Below are positions 7,439-14,410 of a stretch of 14,615 nt of DNA, piece after piece (the stretch's first letter is position 1; each line of letters begins with the position of its first letter). The DNA comes from Porphyromonadaceae bacterium UBA7180. Lineage in GTDB: Bacteria > Bacteroidota > Bacteroidia > Bacteroidales > Muribaculaceae. The DNA lies in assembly GCA_002491165.1 (NCBI GenBank), contig DKVK01000031.1:32929-47543 (forward strand). Direction: 5' to 3'. The position numbers and the translations under genes were made by a program. Below the pieces are notes generated by a model that was not told where the DNA came from, did not search any database, and saw nothing but the letters and a program-made list of their open reading frames with translations.

Positions 7439-7493
7439 CTCCAAATCGCCGCATATCGTTCCAATACGTTCCAAAATGCTCCAATATTTTCCT
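7439..7493. promoter_or_regulatory. 10-bp-phased YTCCA array between lipoprotein and kinase genes
   Basis: At exactly 10-bp steps the + strand reads CTCCA (7439), CCGCA (7449), TTCCA (7459), TTCCA (7469), CTCCA (7479) and TTCCT (7489). The array begins directly behind the lipoprotein -33 element and reaches the -33 position of the kinase promoter. Copies spaced one helical turn apart place the same DNA face forward, as for a multimeric activator or repressor. A second, shorter array with the same motif and spacing is at 9623-9647. Confidence 0.5.
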
Positions 7494-7519
7494 AATCTCG
7501 CGAAAAGTAGTAATTTTGC
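7487..7519 (+). promoter_or_regulatory. Sigma-ABfr promoter for the kinase gene
   Basis: The -7 box TAATTTTGC (7511-7519) is a perfect TAnnTTTGY match. The -33 position holds TTTT (7487-7490), a 3/4 match at 20-nt spacing. Only 7 nt separate the -7 box from the kinase ATG at 7527, so the mRNA would be almost leaderless. Confidence 0.65.
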
Positions 7520-7526
7520 AAAAGAA

Positions 7527-8984
7527 ATGAAGGCTTTCGACGATGACATATCCGGTGCAGTGCTACCCGCCGCCTCTCCGCTGCGCGACGAGTGGAGCTG
7601 TTGCGTAGTTGAGGCGGACCACGGCACTTTCCGCCTCGGAAGGATTCGCCGTTTCGACCGCTGGTGGTATTTCAAGGCGCTCGTGCCGCAATATCGCGGT
7701 TCGGAGCAGTACCGCCGCATCCTGCGCAAGGAGTTCGACATCATGATCGGCCTCGACCATCCGGGGATAATCCGCGCGGCCGATTTCCGCGACATCCCTG
7801 ACCTCGGCCCCGCCATCCTGATGGAGTATTCGCCGGGCGTGACCTTCGACGCTTGGCTGGAAGCCGGTCCGTCGGCGCGGCGCCGCCGCAAGGTGTTTGC
7901 CGCCATACTTTCGGCCGTGGTTTACCTTCATTCGCGCGGGATAGTGCACCGCGACCTGAAGCCGCAAAACATCCTCGTAGAGAACGACGGCACCGTGAAG
8001 ATAATAGACTTCGGACTGAGCGACGCGCGGTGGTCGGCGCTCAAAATGCCCGGTGGCGGAACGCCGGGTTATTCGGCGCCGGAGCAGCTTTCCGGACAGG
8101 AAGGGGACACGCGTGCCGACGTCTACTCGCTCGGCATCATCCTCAATATGATACGGTTGCCAAAGGTTACTCCCGACGGCGTCGCGGCCCTTATCGCCGC
8201 AAGGCGTTGCTGCGGACGGCCCGAAAGACGCTATGCCGACGCCGGTGCGCTGAAGAAAGCGCTGAAACGCTGGCGCATCGCACTCTGGGGGCTTATTACC
8301 GTTGCGCTGGCCGCGGCAATTGCGCTTGCCTTCTATCCTCAAAAGAACAATGTGGAAACATCGCCGAAAACGAGCCGAGTCATAACACCCGAAGTCACCG
8401 ACTCCGGTAATCCCGCCGCCGATTATCCCGCCACCGTTTTATCTAACGGAAACTCGACCGAAGCGCCCGATATGGACGCGGCAGATATAAATCCCGCCGT
8501 TAACCAACCTGCCGCAAACGATGCCCCGGTACCAGTCACCGGCACGTCCGAAACACCGTCGCCGACAACCGCTTCGGCTAAAAAGAGCGGCATAGACCCG
8601 CACTATGACGTGGCGCAGTACCCGGCGCCCCCGCATCCCAAAATGCCCGCTTATGCACGCATGCATCCCACTAACGGACTGAAATCCATCACTTATTACG
8701 GCGAAGACATCCCGGAAGCAACAGTGGCACAGGAAGCGCGGTCGCTGCGCGACAGTTTCCGCCAACAGACGGCCATGCACTTCATGCTCCCGACATGGGA
8801 CGAAGCGACGTTCAACTATCTGAAAAAGTGCTACTTGTGCGATATCACCAACATCTACACACGCCACCGCAACAAGGATAAATGGGGCGAGCGCGAAAAG
8901 CAGGAATTGCTGCGCCAATGCCATTACAACGAAGTGAAATCGCTTCCCTTCAACAGCGGCAATCCACCGGCATTACCTTTCTGA
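7527..8984 (+). CDS. Membrane-anchored Hanks-type Ser/Thr protein kinase with unrecognised extracytoplasmic domain
   Basis: This 485-residue protein has a cytoplasmic kinase domain at about 22-250. Visible elements are the ATP lysine K50 (WWYFKAL), a probable alpha-C glutamate (E69), the catalytic loop HRDLKPQN (141-148), DFG (161-163), APE (184-186) and DVYSLG (198-203), so it should be active. The glycine-rich loop is not canonical: no GxGxxG precedes K50. The C-lobe is short. One membrane segment (about 252-270) leads to a Pro/Thr/Asn-rich linker (about 275-370), then a C-terminal domain (about 375-485) of unknown type; PASTA repeats are absent. I start at MKAFDDD because the -7 box overlaps the region upstream of that ATG. 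An ATG at 7476 would add 17 residues encoded within the promoter. It is divergent from the lipoprotein gene and converges with the HTH-like gene 6 nt away. Substrates are unknown. Confidence 0.92.
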   Translation: MKAFDDDISGAVLPAASPLRDEWSCCVVEADHGTFRLGRIRRFDRWWYFKALVPQYRGSEQYRRILRKEFDIMIGLDHPGIIRAADFRDIPDLGPAILMEYSPGVTFDAWLEAGPSARRRRKVFAAILSAVVYLHSRGIVHRDLKPQNILVENDGTVKIIDFGLSDARWSALKMPGGGTPGYSAPEQLSGQEGDTRADVYSLGIILNMIRLPKVTPDGVAALIAARRCCGRPERRYADAGALKKALKRWRIALWGLITVALAAAIALAFYPQKNNVETSPKTSRVITPEVTDSGNPAADYPATVLSNGNSTEAPDMDAADINPAVNQPAANDAPVPVTGTSETPSPTTASAKKSGIDPHYDVAQYPAPPHPKMPAYARMHPTNGLKSITYYGEDIPEATVAQEARSLRDSFRQQTAMHFMLPTWDEATFNYLKKCYLCDITNIYTRHRNKDKWGEREKQELLRQCHYNEVKSLPFNSGNPPALPF

Positions 8985-8990
8985 ATATTC

Positions 8991-9566
8991 TTATAGTGAG
9001 AGGGTTACGCCGCCGCTGCGGCCTATTTCGTAGATAATGGGGTCGGCGTCCGCCGTGGGGCGGTAATCTTCAAGCAGCATCGGCATCCCTTCTATTATAT
9101 AAGGTGCGCGGAAAGTGCGGCCGGCCACGAGTTTGGAGTTCACCGAGCGTAGAATCTCGAAATTGCCGTCGCCGAGATAGCGGACGGAGAGCGTGCGGTC
9201 GGGCGCCCATGTGATGTCGAACTCCACGCCCGGCTCTAAAGTACTGCTTTCAATCTTGCGGCCGCCCACCTCGCCGGAAATTTCGGCGCCGGAAGCTTTC
9301 ATACGGCGGCAGAAAGCGGCGAAATTGGCATCGCCGACAAACTTTGCCAGCGCATTCCAGATGCTCGGGCGCGGCGTATGGTGCCCCTCGTAAAGATCCC
9401 AGAATCTCTTCAAGGTAGTGGCGCTGACATATTCGCGTGTTTCGGCCAGAATCATCTCGGCCAGACGCGCCAGGTCCGGCCCGGACTGCAAGGGGTAACC
9501 AACTTTTCTCTCTATCTCGCCGCGCATCAGCGCTTTCAACGTCTGCAATTCATCCTTATTCATCAT
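8991..9566 (-). CDS. Protein of unknown function with HTH-like N-terminal region
   Basis: The 191-residue product begins MMNKDELQTL; the second ATG at 9563 is equally possible. Residues about 5-90 carry SATTLKRFWDLYEG, then PRPSIWNALAKFVGD and FAAFCRRM. This arrangement is seen in Bacteroidota proteins that pair a helix-turn-helix-like region (xxTLKRLWGYV, PRxSTLDxLARFLG, xWxxF) with a variable C-terminus. The C-terminal half (about 100-191) looks beta-rich (FDITWAPDRTLSVRYLGDGNFEI) and soluble, without signal peptide or membrane segment. DNA binding is therefore plausible but not shown. The stop is 6 nt from the convergent kinase stop. Its promoter carries the same 10-bp-phased motif as the kinase/lipoprotein promoter region, which makes it a candidate regulator of this locus or a co-regulated member. 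Confidence 0.75.
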   Translation of the reverse strand: MMNKDELQTLKALMRGEIERKVGYPLQSGPDLARLAEMILAETREYVSATTLKRFWDLYEGHHTPRPSIWNALAKFVGDANFAAFCRRMKASGAEISGEVGGRKIESSTLEPGVEFDITWAPDRTLSVRYLGDGNFEILRSVNSKLVAGRTFRAPYIIEGMPMLLEDYRPTADADPIIYEIGRSGGVTLSL

Positions 9567-9581
9567 CTATATAACTTTGGC

Positions 9582-9614
9582 ACAAATATAGCCATAATTG
9601 CCGACACAGCCAAA
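9582..9614 (-). promoter_or_regulatory. Sigma-ABfr promoter for the HTH-like gene
   Basis: On the - strand TTTG (9614-9611), 20 nt, then TATATTTGT (9590-9582) is a full consensus match. The predicted start near 9578 leaves a leader of only about 10-15 nt before the ATG at 9566/9563. Confidence 0.75.
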
Positions 9615-9622
9615 CCTCACGC

Positions 9623-9647
9623 TTCCAATACATTTCATTCCGTTCCA
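9623..9647. promoter_or_regulatory. Second 10-bp-phased TTCCA array, upstream of the HTH-like gene
   Basis: TTCCA (9623), TTTCA (9633) and TTCCA (9643) sit at exact 10-bp spacing, 8 nt behind the -33 box of the 8991-9566 gene. Orientation relative to the - strand promoter is the same as at 7439-7493. Both places share the longer string TTCCAATAC. Confidence 0.45.
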
Positions 9648-9693
9648 CACCCCTGAAAAAGTCCTGAGCGAATGCGCCCGGAGATGGGAATAT

Positions 9694-9730
9694 CAAAAAT
9701 GCGGGGATGGCTTGTGGGCCATCTCCGCAT
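9694..9730 (-). terminator. Intrinsic terminator for the CoA-transferase gene
   Basis: A 13-bp stem pairs ATGCGGGGATGGC (9699-9711) with GCCATCTCCGCAT (9718-9730). It has one wobble/mismatch position and a 6-nt loop. Read on the - strand it is followed by a T-run from the complement of AAAAAT at 9695-9700. It starts 22 nt after the CoA-transferase stop at 9753. Confidence 0.85.
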
Positions 9731-9752
9731 AATATTTCTTGGGATCTGTTCG

Positions 9753-11252
9753 TTATACGAATTTGGCGAAGTCGGTCTGTGCCATGTCGCCGGTCTGCTG
9801 GAAGGTCTGGTGCATGGCGAAGGCAGCGCCGAGGTTGTGCGGTGTGTGGCCGCCGCCTTTCTGCGCCAGCTTCAGGTAATCCCACATGAGGTCCTTGTAC
9901 ATGGGGTGTACGCAGTTCTCGATGATGGTCTGTGCGCGCTGCACGGGGTCGAGGCCGCGGAGGTCGGCCACACCCTGCTCGGTGGCGAGTATCTTGACGG
10001 AATGCTCGGAATGGTCGATGTGCGACGCCATGGGGACGATGGCCGAAATCTTGCCGCCTTTCTGGATAGAGGGACAGGAGAAGATGCTGAGGTAGGCGTT
10101 GCGCGAGAAGTCGGCCGAGCCGCCGATACCGTTCATCATCTTGGTGCCGAGCACGTGTGTGGAGTTGACGTTGCCGTAAATGTCGAACTCGAGGGCGGTG
10201 TTCATGGCTATGAGGCCGAGACGGCGAACCACTTCGGGATGGTTGGAGACTTCGCCCGGGCGCATCAGTATCTTGTCGCGGAAGAAGTCGATGTTCTCCA
10301 TGAAGTGGGTCATGGCGTCGTCGGAGAATGTGAGTGCGCAGGTGGAGGCGAACTTACATTTGCCCTCTTCCATGAGGTGCATCACGGCGTCCTGGATAAC
10401 CTCGGTGTACATTTCGAAGACTGGTACTTCGGGGTTTTCGCCCAGGCCGTAGAGCACGGCGTTGGCCACGTTGCCGACACCGCTCTGGATGGGGAGGAAC
10501 TCTTTGGGGAGTTTGCCTTTCTTGAGTTCTTCTGCCAGGAAGTGTGAGATATGATCGCCGATGCGCTGCGAGGTTTCGTCGGGGGCGGTGAAGGGCTTGA
10601 TGCTTTCCGAAGCGTTGGAGGGCACCACGCCGATAATCTTCGCCGGGTCGATTTTCACTACGGTGCTGCCGATGCGGTCGGAGGGTTTGTAGATGGGTAT
10701 TTCGCGGCGGTGCGGCGGGTCGAGGCTCACGTAGTTGTCGTGGAACCCGCGGAACGATGTTTTATAATAGGAGCTGTACTCGATGATGACTTTTTTGGCC
10801 ATCTGCGCGAGTGTGGGGGTCATGCCTATGCCGGCGCCGAGGATAAGCTCGCCGTTGGGCGACATCTCTGTAACTTCGATTACGGCTACGTCGATGGGGC
10901 CGTAGAAACCGTAACGGAGGTCTTGCGACATGTGGCTCAAGTGCACGTCGAAGTAGTGCATCCCGTTGTTGTTGGCAAGGTTGCGCGAATCCTTGTGGCT
11001 CTGGTACGGAGTGCGCATGTTGATGGCGTCGGCGCGGGCCAGCTCGCCGTCCACATGGTCGTTGGTCGACGCTCCCGTGAACAGGTTGATTTTGAATGGT
11101 TCGCCTTTCTCATGGAGTTCCTTGGCGCGCTTGGCCAGGGCTACGGTTACAACTTTAGGCGTTCCTGAAGCCGTGAACCCGGAAAAGCCCACTGTGTCGC
11201 CATTTTTAATGTAACTTGCAGCTTCTTCTGCTGTAATAAAAGGGATACTCAT
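9753..11252 (-). CDS. Acetyl-CoA hydrolase/transferase family protein, probable succinyl-CoA:acetate CoA-transferase
   Basis: This 499-residue protein is the usual length for class I CoA-transferases of the Cat1/AarC/ScpC type. These move CoA between succinyl-CoA or acetyl-CoA and acetate, succinate or propionate in the cytoplasm. In a fermentative Bacteroidales this fits propionate and acetate formation. The catalytic glutamate that forms the glutamyl-CoA thioester is expected at E284 in MYTEVIQDAV. The glycine-rich loop GIGGSADFSRNA (375-386) and the conserved GFSGFTASGTPK (22-33) are present. Which acyl-CoA is preferred, and whether it acts as transferase rather than hydrolase, cannot be read from sequence. 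The gene is monocistronic: its own terminator lies beyond the stop, and a divergent promoter is shared with miaB. The start at 11252 (MSIPFITAEEA) has an A-rich leader and no Shine-Dalgarno. Confidence 0.93.
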   Translation of the reverse strand: MSIPFITAEEAASYIKNGDTVGFSGFTASGTPKVVTVALAKRAKELHEKGEPFKINLFTGASTNDHVDGELARADAINMRTPYQSHKDSRNLANNNGMHYFDVHLSHMSQDLRYGFYGPIDVAVIEVTEMSPNGELILGAGIGMTPTLAQMAKKVIIEYSSYYKTSFRGFHDNYVSLDPPHRREIPIYKPSDRIGSTVVKIDPAKIIGVVPSNASESIKPFTAPDETSQRIGDHISHFLAEELKKGKLPKEFLPIQSGVGNVANAVLYGLGENPEVPVFEMYTEVIQDAVMHLMEEGKCKFASTCALTFSDDAMTHFMENIDFFRDKILMRPGEVSNHPEVVRRLGLIAMNTALEFDIYGNVNSTHVLGTKMMNGIGGSADFSRNAYLSIFSCPSIQKGGKISAIVPMASHIDHSEHSVKILATEQGVADLRGLDPVQRAQTIIENCVHPMYKDLMWDYLKLAQKGGGHTPHNLGAAFAMHQTFQQTGDMAQTDFAKFV

Positions 11253-11284
11253 TTGTAACGTTTAGATTTTAAGTGTAATTTTGC
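11252..11284 (+). promoter_or_regulatory. Sigma-ABfr promoter for miaB
   Basis: TTTG (11252-11255), 20 nt, then TAATTTTGC (11276-11284) is an exact consensus match. The -33 element touches the first base of the divergent CoA-transferase coding region. The predicted start near 11288 leaves about 30 nt of leader, which contains a small inverted repeat (TAATTC 11295-11300 with GAATTA 11306-11311). Confidence 0.8.
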
Positions 11285-11293
11285 ACAAAATTA
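11285..11293 (-). promoter_or_regulatory. Candidate -7 box of the CoA-transferase promoter
   Basis: The - strand reads TAATTTTGT (11293-11285), a full TAnnTTTGY match about 33 nt before the ATG at 11252. No TTTG is found 19-21 nt upstream, so the -33 element is poor. The box faces the miaB -7 box with which it forms an inverted repeat. Confidence 0.55.
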
Positions 11294-11319
11294 GTAATTC
11301 TCTCTGAATTAACCACGAT

Positions 11320-12684
11320 ATGAAGACATTTTTTTTACCGAAAAACGATAAAAACCGCACAGACACCCCGAAAGTGCGCATTGAGACCTATGGTTGCCAG
11401 ATGAATGTGGCCGATTCCGAAGTCATTGCTGCACAGATGATGACGGCCGGTTACGAGCTGGCGAAGAGCGACGCCGAAGCCTCCGCGGTGCTGCTCAACA
11501 CATGCTCCATACGTGACAATGCCGAGCAGAAAATCTTCTCGCGCCTGAGCTACTGGAACTCCATGCGCCGCAAATCCGGCCGCAACATCATCATCGGCGT
11601 GGTGGGCTGCATGGCCGAGCGCATGAAACACCGCCTCGTGGAGGAATATGGTGTGGATCTGGTGGCCGGACCCGACGCCTACGCCGAGCTGCCGGCGCTC
11701 GTAGCCGCCGCAGAGCTGGGGGAACCCGCCGTCAACGTGGAGCTTTCCACCACCGAGACTTACCGCGACATAATGCCGCGGCGCGAGGCCGGCGGCGTAT
11801 CCGGTTTCATCTCCATAATGCGCGGCTGCAACAATTTCTGCACCTATTGCATAGTGCCTTACACCCGCGGGCGCGAACGCTCCCGCGAGCCACAGAGCAT
11901 ACTGCGTGAACTCCGCGACCTGCGCGACCGCGGCTTCCGCGAGGCAACTCTGCTGGGACAGAACGTAAACAGCTACCGCTTCACCTCCGGCGACGGTACC
12001 GTAATCGACTTCCCCGCGCTTCTCGAAACGGTGGCCGAGGCAGCCCCCGACATGCGCATCCGCTTCACCACCTCCCACCCCAAGGACATGAGCGACGAGA
12101 CGCTCCGCGTCATAGCGTGCCACCCCAACCTGGCGCGCCACATCCACCTGCCGGTGCAGAGCGGCAGCGACTCTGTGCTAAAGGCCATGAACCGCAAATA
12201 TACCCGGGAGTGGTACCTCGACCGCGTGGCCGCCATACGCCGCATACTGCCCGACGCCGGCCTCACCACCGACATGTTCACCGGATTCCACGGCGAGACG
12301 GATGAGGATTTTGCCGAGACGCTCTCGCTGATGCGCGAGGCCGGATTCGATGCCGCTTTCATGTTCAAATACAGCGAGCGCCCCGGCACTTTCGCCTCCA
12401 GGAACCTGCCCGACAACGTCCCGGAGGAGGTGAAGATAGAGCGCCTCAACCGTATGATAGCGCTACAGAACGAGCTGTCGCTGGAGTCGAACCTTCGCGA
12501 CGTGGGCAAGGAGTTCGAGGTGCTGGCCGAAGGGCGTTCCAAACGCAGCGAGGAGCAGCTCGTGGGGCGCACGTCGCAGAACAAGGCCGTGGTCTTCCCG
12601 CGCGGCGACCACAAGAAGGGCGACCTGGTGCGCGTGCGCATCGTCTCGGCCACTTCCGCCACGCTCCACGGCGAGCTGGTGTGA
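11320..12684 (+). CDS. miaB: tRNA-2-methylthio-N6-dimethylallyladenosine synthase
   Basis: MiaB is a radical-SAM enzyme that adds the methylthio group to i6A37 of tRNAs reading UNN codons. The 454-residue length fits. The N-terminal methylthiotransferase domain carries the three auxiliary-cluster cysteines C26 (ETYGCQMN), C62 (LNTCSIRDNA) and C97 (VGCMAER). The radical-SAM cluster cysteines are C170, C174 and C177 in GCNNFCTYCIVPYTRGRERS. That sequence, with the NTCSIRDNAEQK region, is typical of MiaB rather than RimO or MtaB. A TRAM RNA-binding domain fills about residues 388-454 (EVLAEGRS, GDLVRVRI). The ATG at 11320 follows an AT-rich leader without Shine-Dalgarno. It is transcribed from its own promoter and is followed by the MATE gene after 31 nt, without an obvious terminator, so the two are probably co-transcribed. 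Confidence 0.96.
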   Translation: MKTFFLPKNDKNRTDTPKVRIETYGCQMNVADSEVIAAQMMTAGYELAKSDAEASAVLLNTCSIRDNAEQKIFSRLSYWNSMRRKSGRNIIIGVVGCMAERMKHRLVEEYGVDLVAGPDAYAELPALVAAAELGEPAVNVELSTTETYRDIMPRREAGGVSGFISIMRGCNNFCTYCIVPYTRGRERSREPQSILRELRDLRDRGFREATLLGQNVNSYRFTSGDGTVIDFPALLETVAEAAPDMRIRFTTSHPKDMSDETLRVIACHPNLARHIHLPVQSGSDSVLKAMNRKYTREWYLDRVAAIRRILPDAGLTTDMFTGFHGETDEDFAETLSLMREAGFDAAFMFKYSERPGTFASRNLPDNVPEEVKIERLNRMIALQNELSLESNLRDVGKEFEVLAEGRSKRSEEQLVGRTSQNKAVVFPRGDHKKGDLVRVRIVSATSATLHGELV

Positions 12685-12715
12685 AATTCTTTCAAAAACC
12701 ATTACGTAGCTGTTT

Positions 12716-14065
12716 ATGGGCTGGAAGGATTATAAGAGCGAATACACGCGCCTGCTGAAACTTGGGGCGCCGGTGCTGGTGACGCAGCTGTGCGTCATCA
12801 CGGTGAGTTTCGCCGACACTCTGATGGTGGGCGCTTACGGTGTGCAGGAGCTGGCGGCGGCGGCTTTCGTCAATTCCCTGTTCCTGGTGGCCATTGTGAT
12901 GCTGATGGGGTTTGCCGGCGGCGTCACGCCGCTCATCGGCGCGCTCTTCAGCCGCAAGGAAGACGGCAAAATCGGTGCCACCATGCGCACCGCCATACGC
13001 CTGAACCTGGGCCTCGGCACCCTCTTCACCCTGATTATGGGAGCGCTCTACTTCTTCATCGACAAGATGGGGCAACCCCCTGAACTGCTGCCGCTTATAC
13101 GCCCTTATTATCTGGTGATACTATGCACGGTGCCGATGGCGGCGCTCTACGCCTGTTGCCAGCAGGTGGCCAACGGCGTCACCGACACCGCCGCGCCGAT
13201 GTGGATAATGCTGGGCGGCAACGCGCTGAACATCGCCGGCAACTATGCCCTGATTTTCGGGGAGTGGGGGTTGCCGGAGATGGGACTGCTGGGCGCCGGC
13301 ATAAGCACACTGGCGGCGCGCATCCTCTGCGCCGTGCTGATGCTGCTGTTCGTGCGCCGCGGCCGCCGTTACCGCCCCTACCGCCCCGGATACGCCGCGG
13401 CGCGGCCCGCGCGCAAGGATTACCTCCATATCTGGAACACATCCTACCCCGTGATGCTACAGAGCGGCATCGAGTGCCTGCTGTGGAGCTTCGGCGCCGT
13501 GGTGTGCGGATGGTTCGGGACGGTGCAACTCGCCGCCTACCAGGTGGTGAATACCATTGGACAGCTCGGGTTCATGATCTACATGAGCGTGGGCGTGGCC
13601 GTTTCGGTGCGCGTGGCCAACTGCTGGGGCGTGGGCGACTATCTCGGCGCACGCCGCGCCACGCTGGCCACCCTCCACATCACCACCGTGATGGCGGCGC
13701 TGGCCTCGCTGGCTTTCATCCTTGCGGGCAGCCACATGCTGCGGCTTTTCAACGACGACCCGGCAGTGATAGCCTCCGGCCTGGAGCTACTCCTGCCGCT
13801 GGTGCTCTACCAGTTCTGCGACTCGGTACAGATTACCTACGCCAACGCGCAGCGCGGCACGTCGCAGGTGCGTCCGCTGATGTGGGCCGCCTTCATAAGC
13901 TATCTGGGCATCGGCATCCCGGCATCGCTGTTGCTGGCCAAGGCCTCGGGCATGGGCAACACGGGCGTCTATTACAGCTTCTGCGTGGCACTCCTGGCGG
14001 CTGCCGTGCTGCTGCGCGCCAGCTTCCGCCGCACGCTGCGCCGGGCACTGGCAGAACGCTTTTAA
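12716..14065 (+). CDS. MATE family multidrug/metabolite exporter
   Basis: This 449-residue protein has the length and hydropathy of the 12-helix MATE (NorM/DinF) antiporters, which export cationic drugs or metabolites across the inner membrane using Na+ or H+ gradients. Supporting stretches are the first helix (LGAPVLVTQLCVITVSFADTLMVG), the helix-2 region with ELAAAAFVNS, and QVANGVTDTAAPMWIMLGGNALNIAGNYALIFG. The second half repeats the fold (GTVQLAAYQVVNTIGQLGFMIYMSVGVAVSVRVANCWG). The loop between halves is Arg-rich and positively charged (about residues 215-235), consistent with a cytoplasmic location. The start at 12716 is 31 nt after miaB, with no promoter match between them. I see no canonical strong terminator directly after the stop, only weak short stems in AT-rich sequence. 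The substrate cannot be predicted. Confidence 0.93.
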   Translation: MGWKDYKSEYTRLLKLGAPVLVTQLCVITVSFADTLMVGAYGVQELAAAAFVNSLFLVAIVMLMGFAGGVTPLIGALFSRKEDGKIGATMRTAIRLNLGLGTLFTLIMGALYFFIDKMGQPPELLPLIRPYYLVILCTVPMAALYACCQQVANGVTDTAAPMWIMLGGNALNIAGNYALIFGEWGLPEMGLLGAGISTLAARILCAVLMLLFVRRGRRYRPYRPGYAAARPARKDYLHIWNTSYPVMLQSGIECLLWSFGAVVCGWFGTVQLAAYQVVNTIGQLGFMIYMSVGVAVSVRVANCWGVGDYLGARRATLATLHITTVMAALASLAFILAGSHMLRLFNDDPAVIASGLELLLPLVLYQFCDSVQITYANAQRGTSQVRPLMWAAFISYLGIGIPASLLLAKASGMGNTGVYYSFCVALLAAAVLLRASFRRTLRRALAERF

Positions 14066-14244
14066 TATAAATTAAAATTCTATAATCCAGAACTTTATGG
14101 CGCGTCACTTCGCTTGTTTCCCGCAAAACCGCACAGAAATTTATTCTGAAAACTATAGCCGGGTCATCACTGAACCGGCTTCGCTGCGCAAGTTGCGACT
14201 CTTGCGGAACGAGCAGACCGGACGCATAAGCTGACGCATAGAAC

Positions 14245-14266
14245 CGGATTTTCCAGTTAAAATCCG
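14245..14266. repeat. 8-bp perfect hairpin in the MATE/regulator spacer
   Basis: CGGATTTT (14245-14252) pairs with AAAATCCG (14259-14266) around CCAGTT. It is the best stem in the spacer. There is no U-run beyond it, so a terminator role is not clear. Confidence 0.5.
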
Positions 14267-14391
14267 AAACTTGAATGACCAAGCGCTGAGCACGCGCTGA
14301 TAGCGAACGCCGTATCCTTAAAGGAGCCGCAGTTTGTATTCGGGCATTTTAGAAAACCAAATCTTCTGGAGTAAAATGTCAAGAGTAAAAT

Positions 14392-14410
14392 GCACAAATA
14401 CTTATTGTGC
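14392..14410 (-). terminator. Weak terminator-like hairpin after the partial regulator gene
   Basis: On the - strand GCACAA, a 7-nt loop, then TTGTGC is followed by ATTTT. It begins immediately after the stop codon at 14413-14411. The 6-bp stem is AT-containing and the U-run short, so activity is uncertain. Confidence 0.4.

Larger units (their letters stand above)
14066..14410. other. 345-nt non-coding spacer rich in small inverted and direct repeats
   Basis: No convincing gene is seen. The base composition drops relative to the genes to the left. Hairpin candidates are AGCCGG/CCGGCT (14157-14180, 12-nt loop), CGCAAG/CTTGCG (14187-14206, 8-nt loop) and CGGATTTT/AAAATCCG (14245-14266, 6-nt loop). 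Direct repeats are GACGCATA at 14221 and 14233, and GAGTAAAATG at 14369 and 14383. It could hold a structured RNA or be the edge of an acquired segment, but no known element is recognised. Confidence 0.5.

Noticed and set aside
9672..10547. Long + strand open frame (291 codons) antisense to the CoA-transferase gene
   Set aside because: It mirrors the codon pattern of the true - strand gene, is full of Val/Gly/His/Glu runs typical of antisense GC-rich frames, and shows no family motif.
14097..14234. Short + strand frame (about 45 codons) starting MARHFACFPQNRTE after the MATE gene
   Set aside because: No leader, promoter or recognisable features; it overlaps several inverted repeats. I treat the region as non-coding.
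13893..14282. 129-codon - strand frame covering the MATE 3' end and spacer
   Set aside because: Half is antisense to MATE coding sequence, and the rest lies in the hairpin-rich spacer without start signals.
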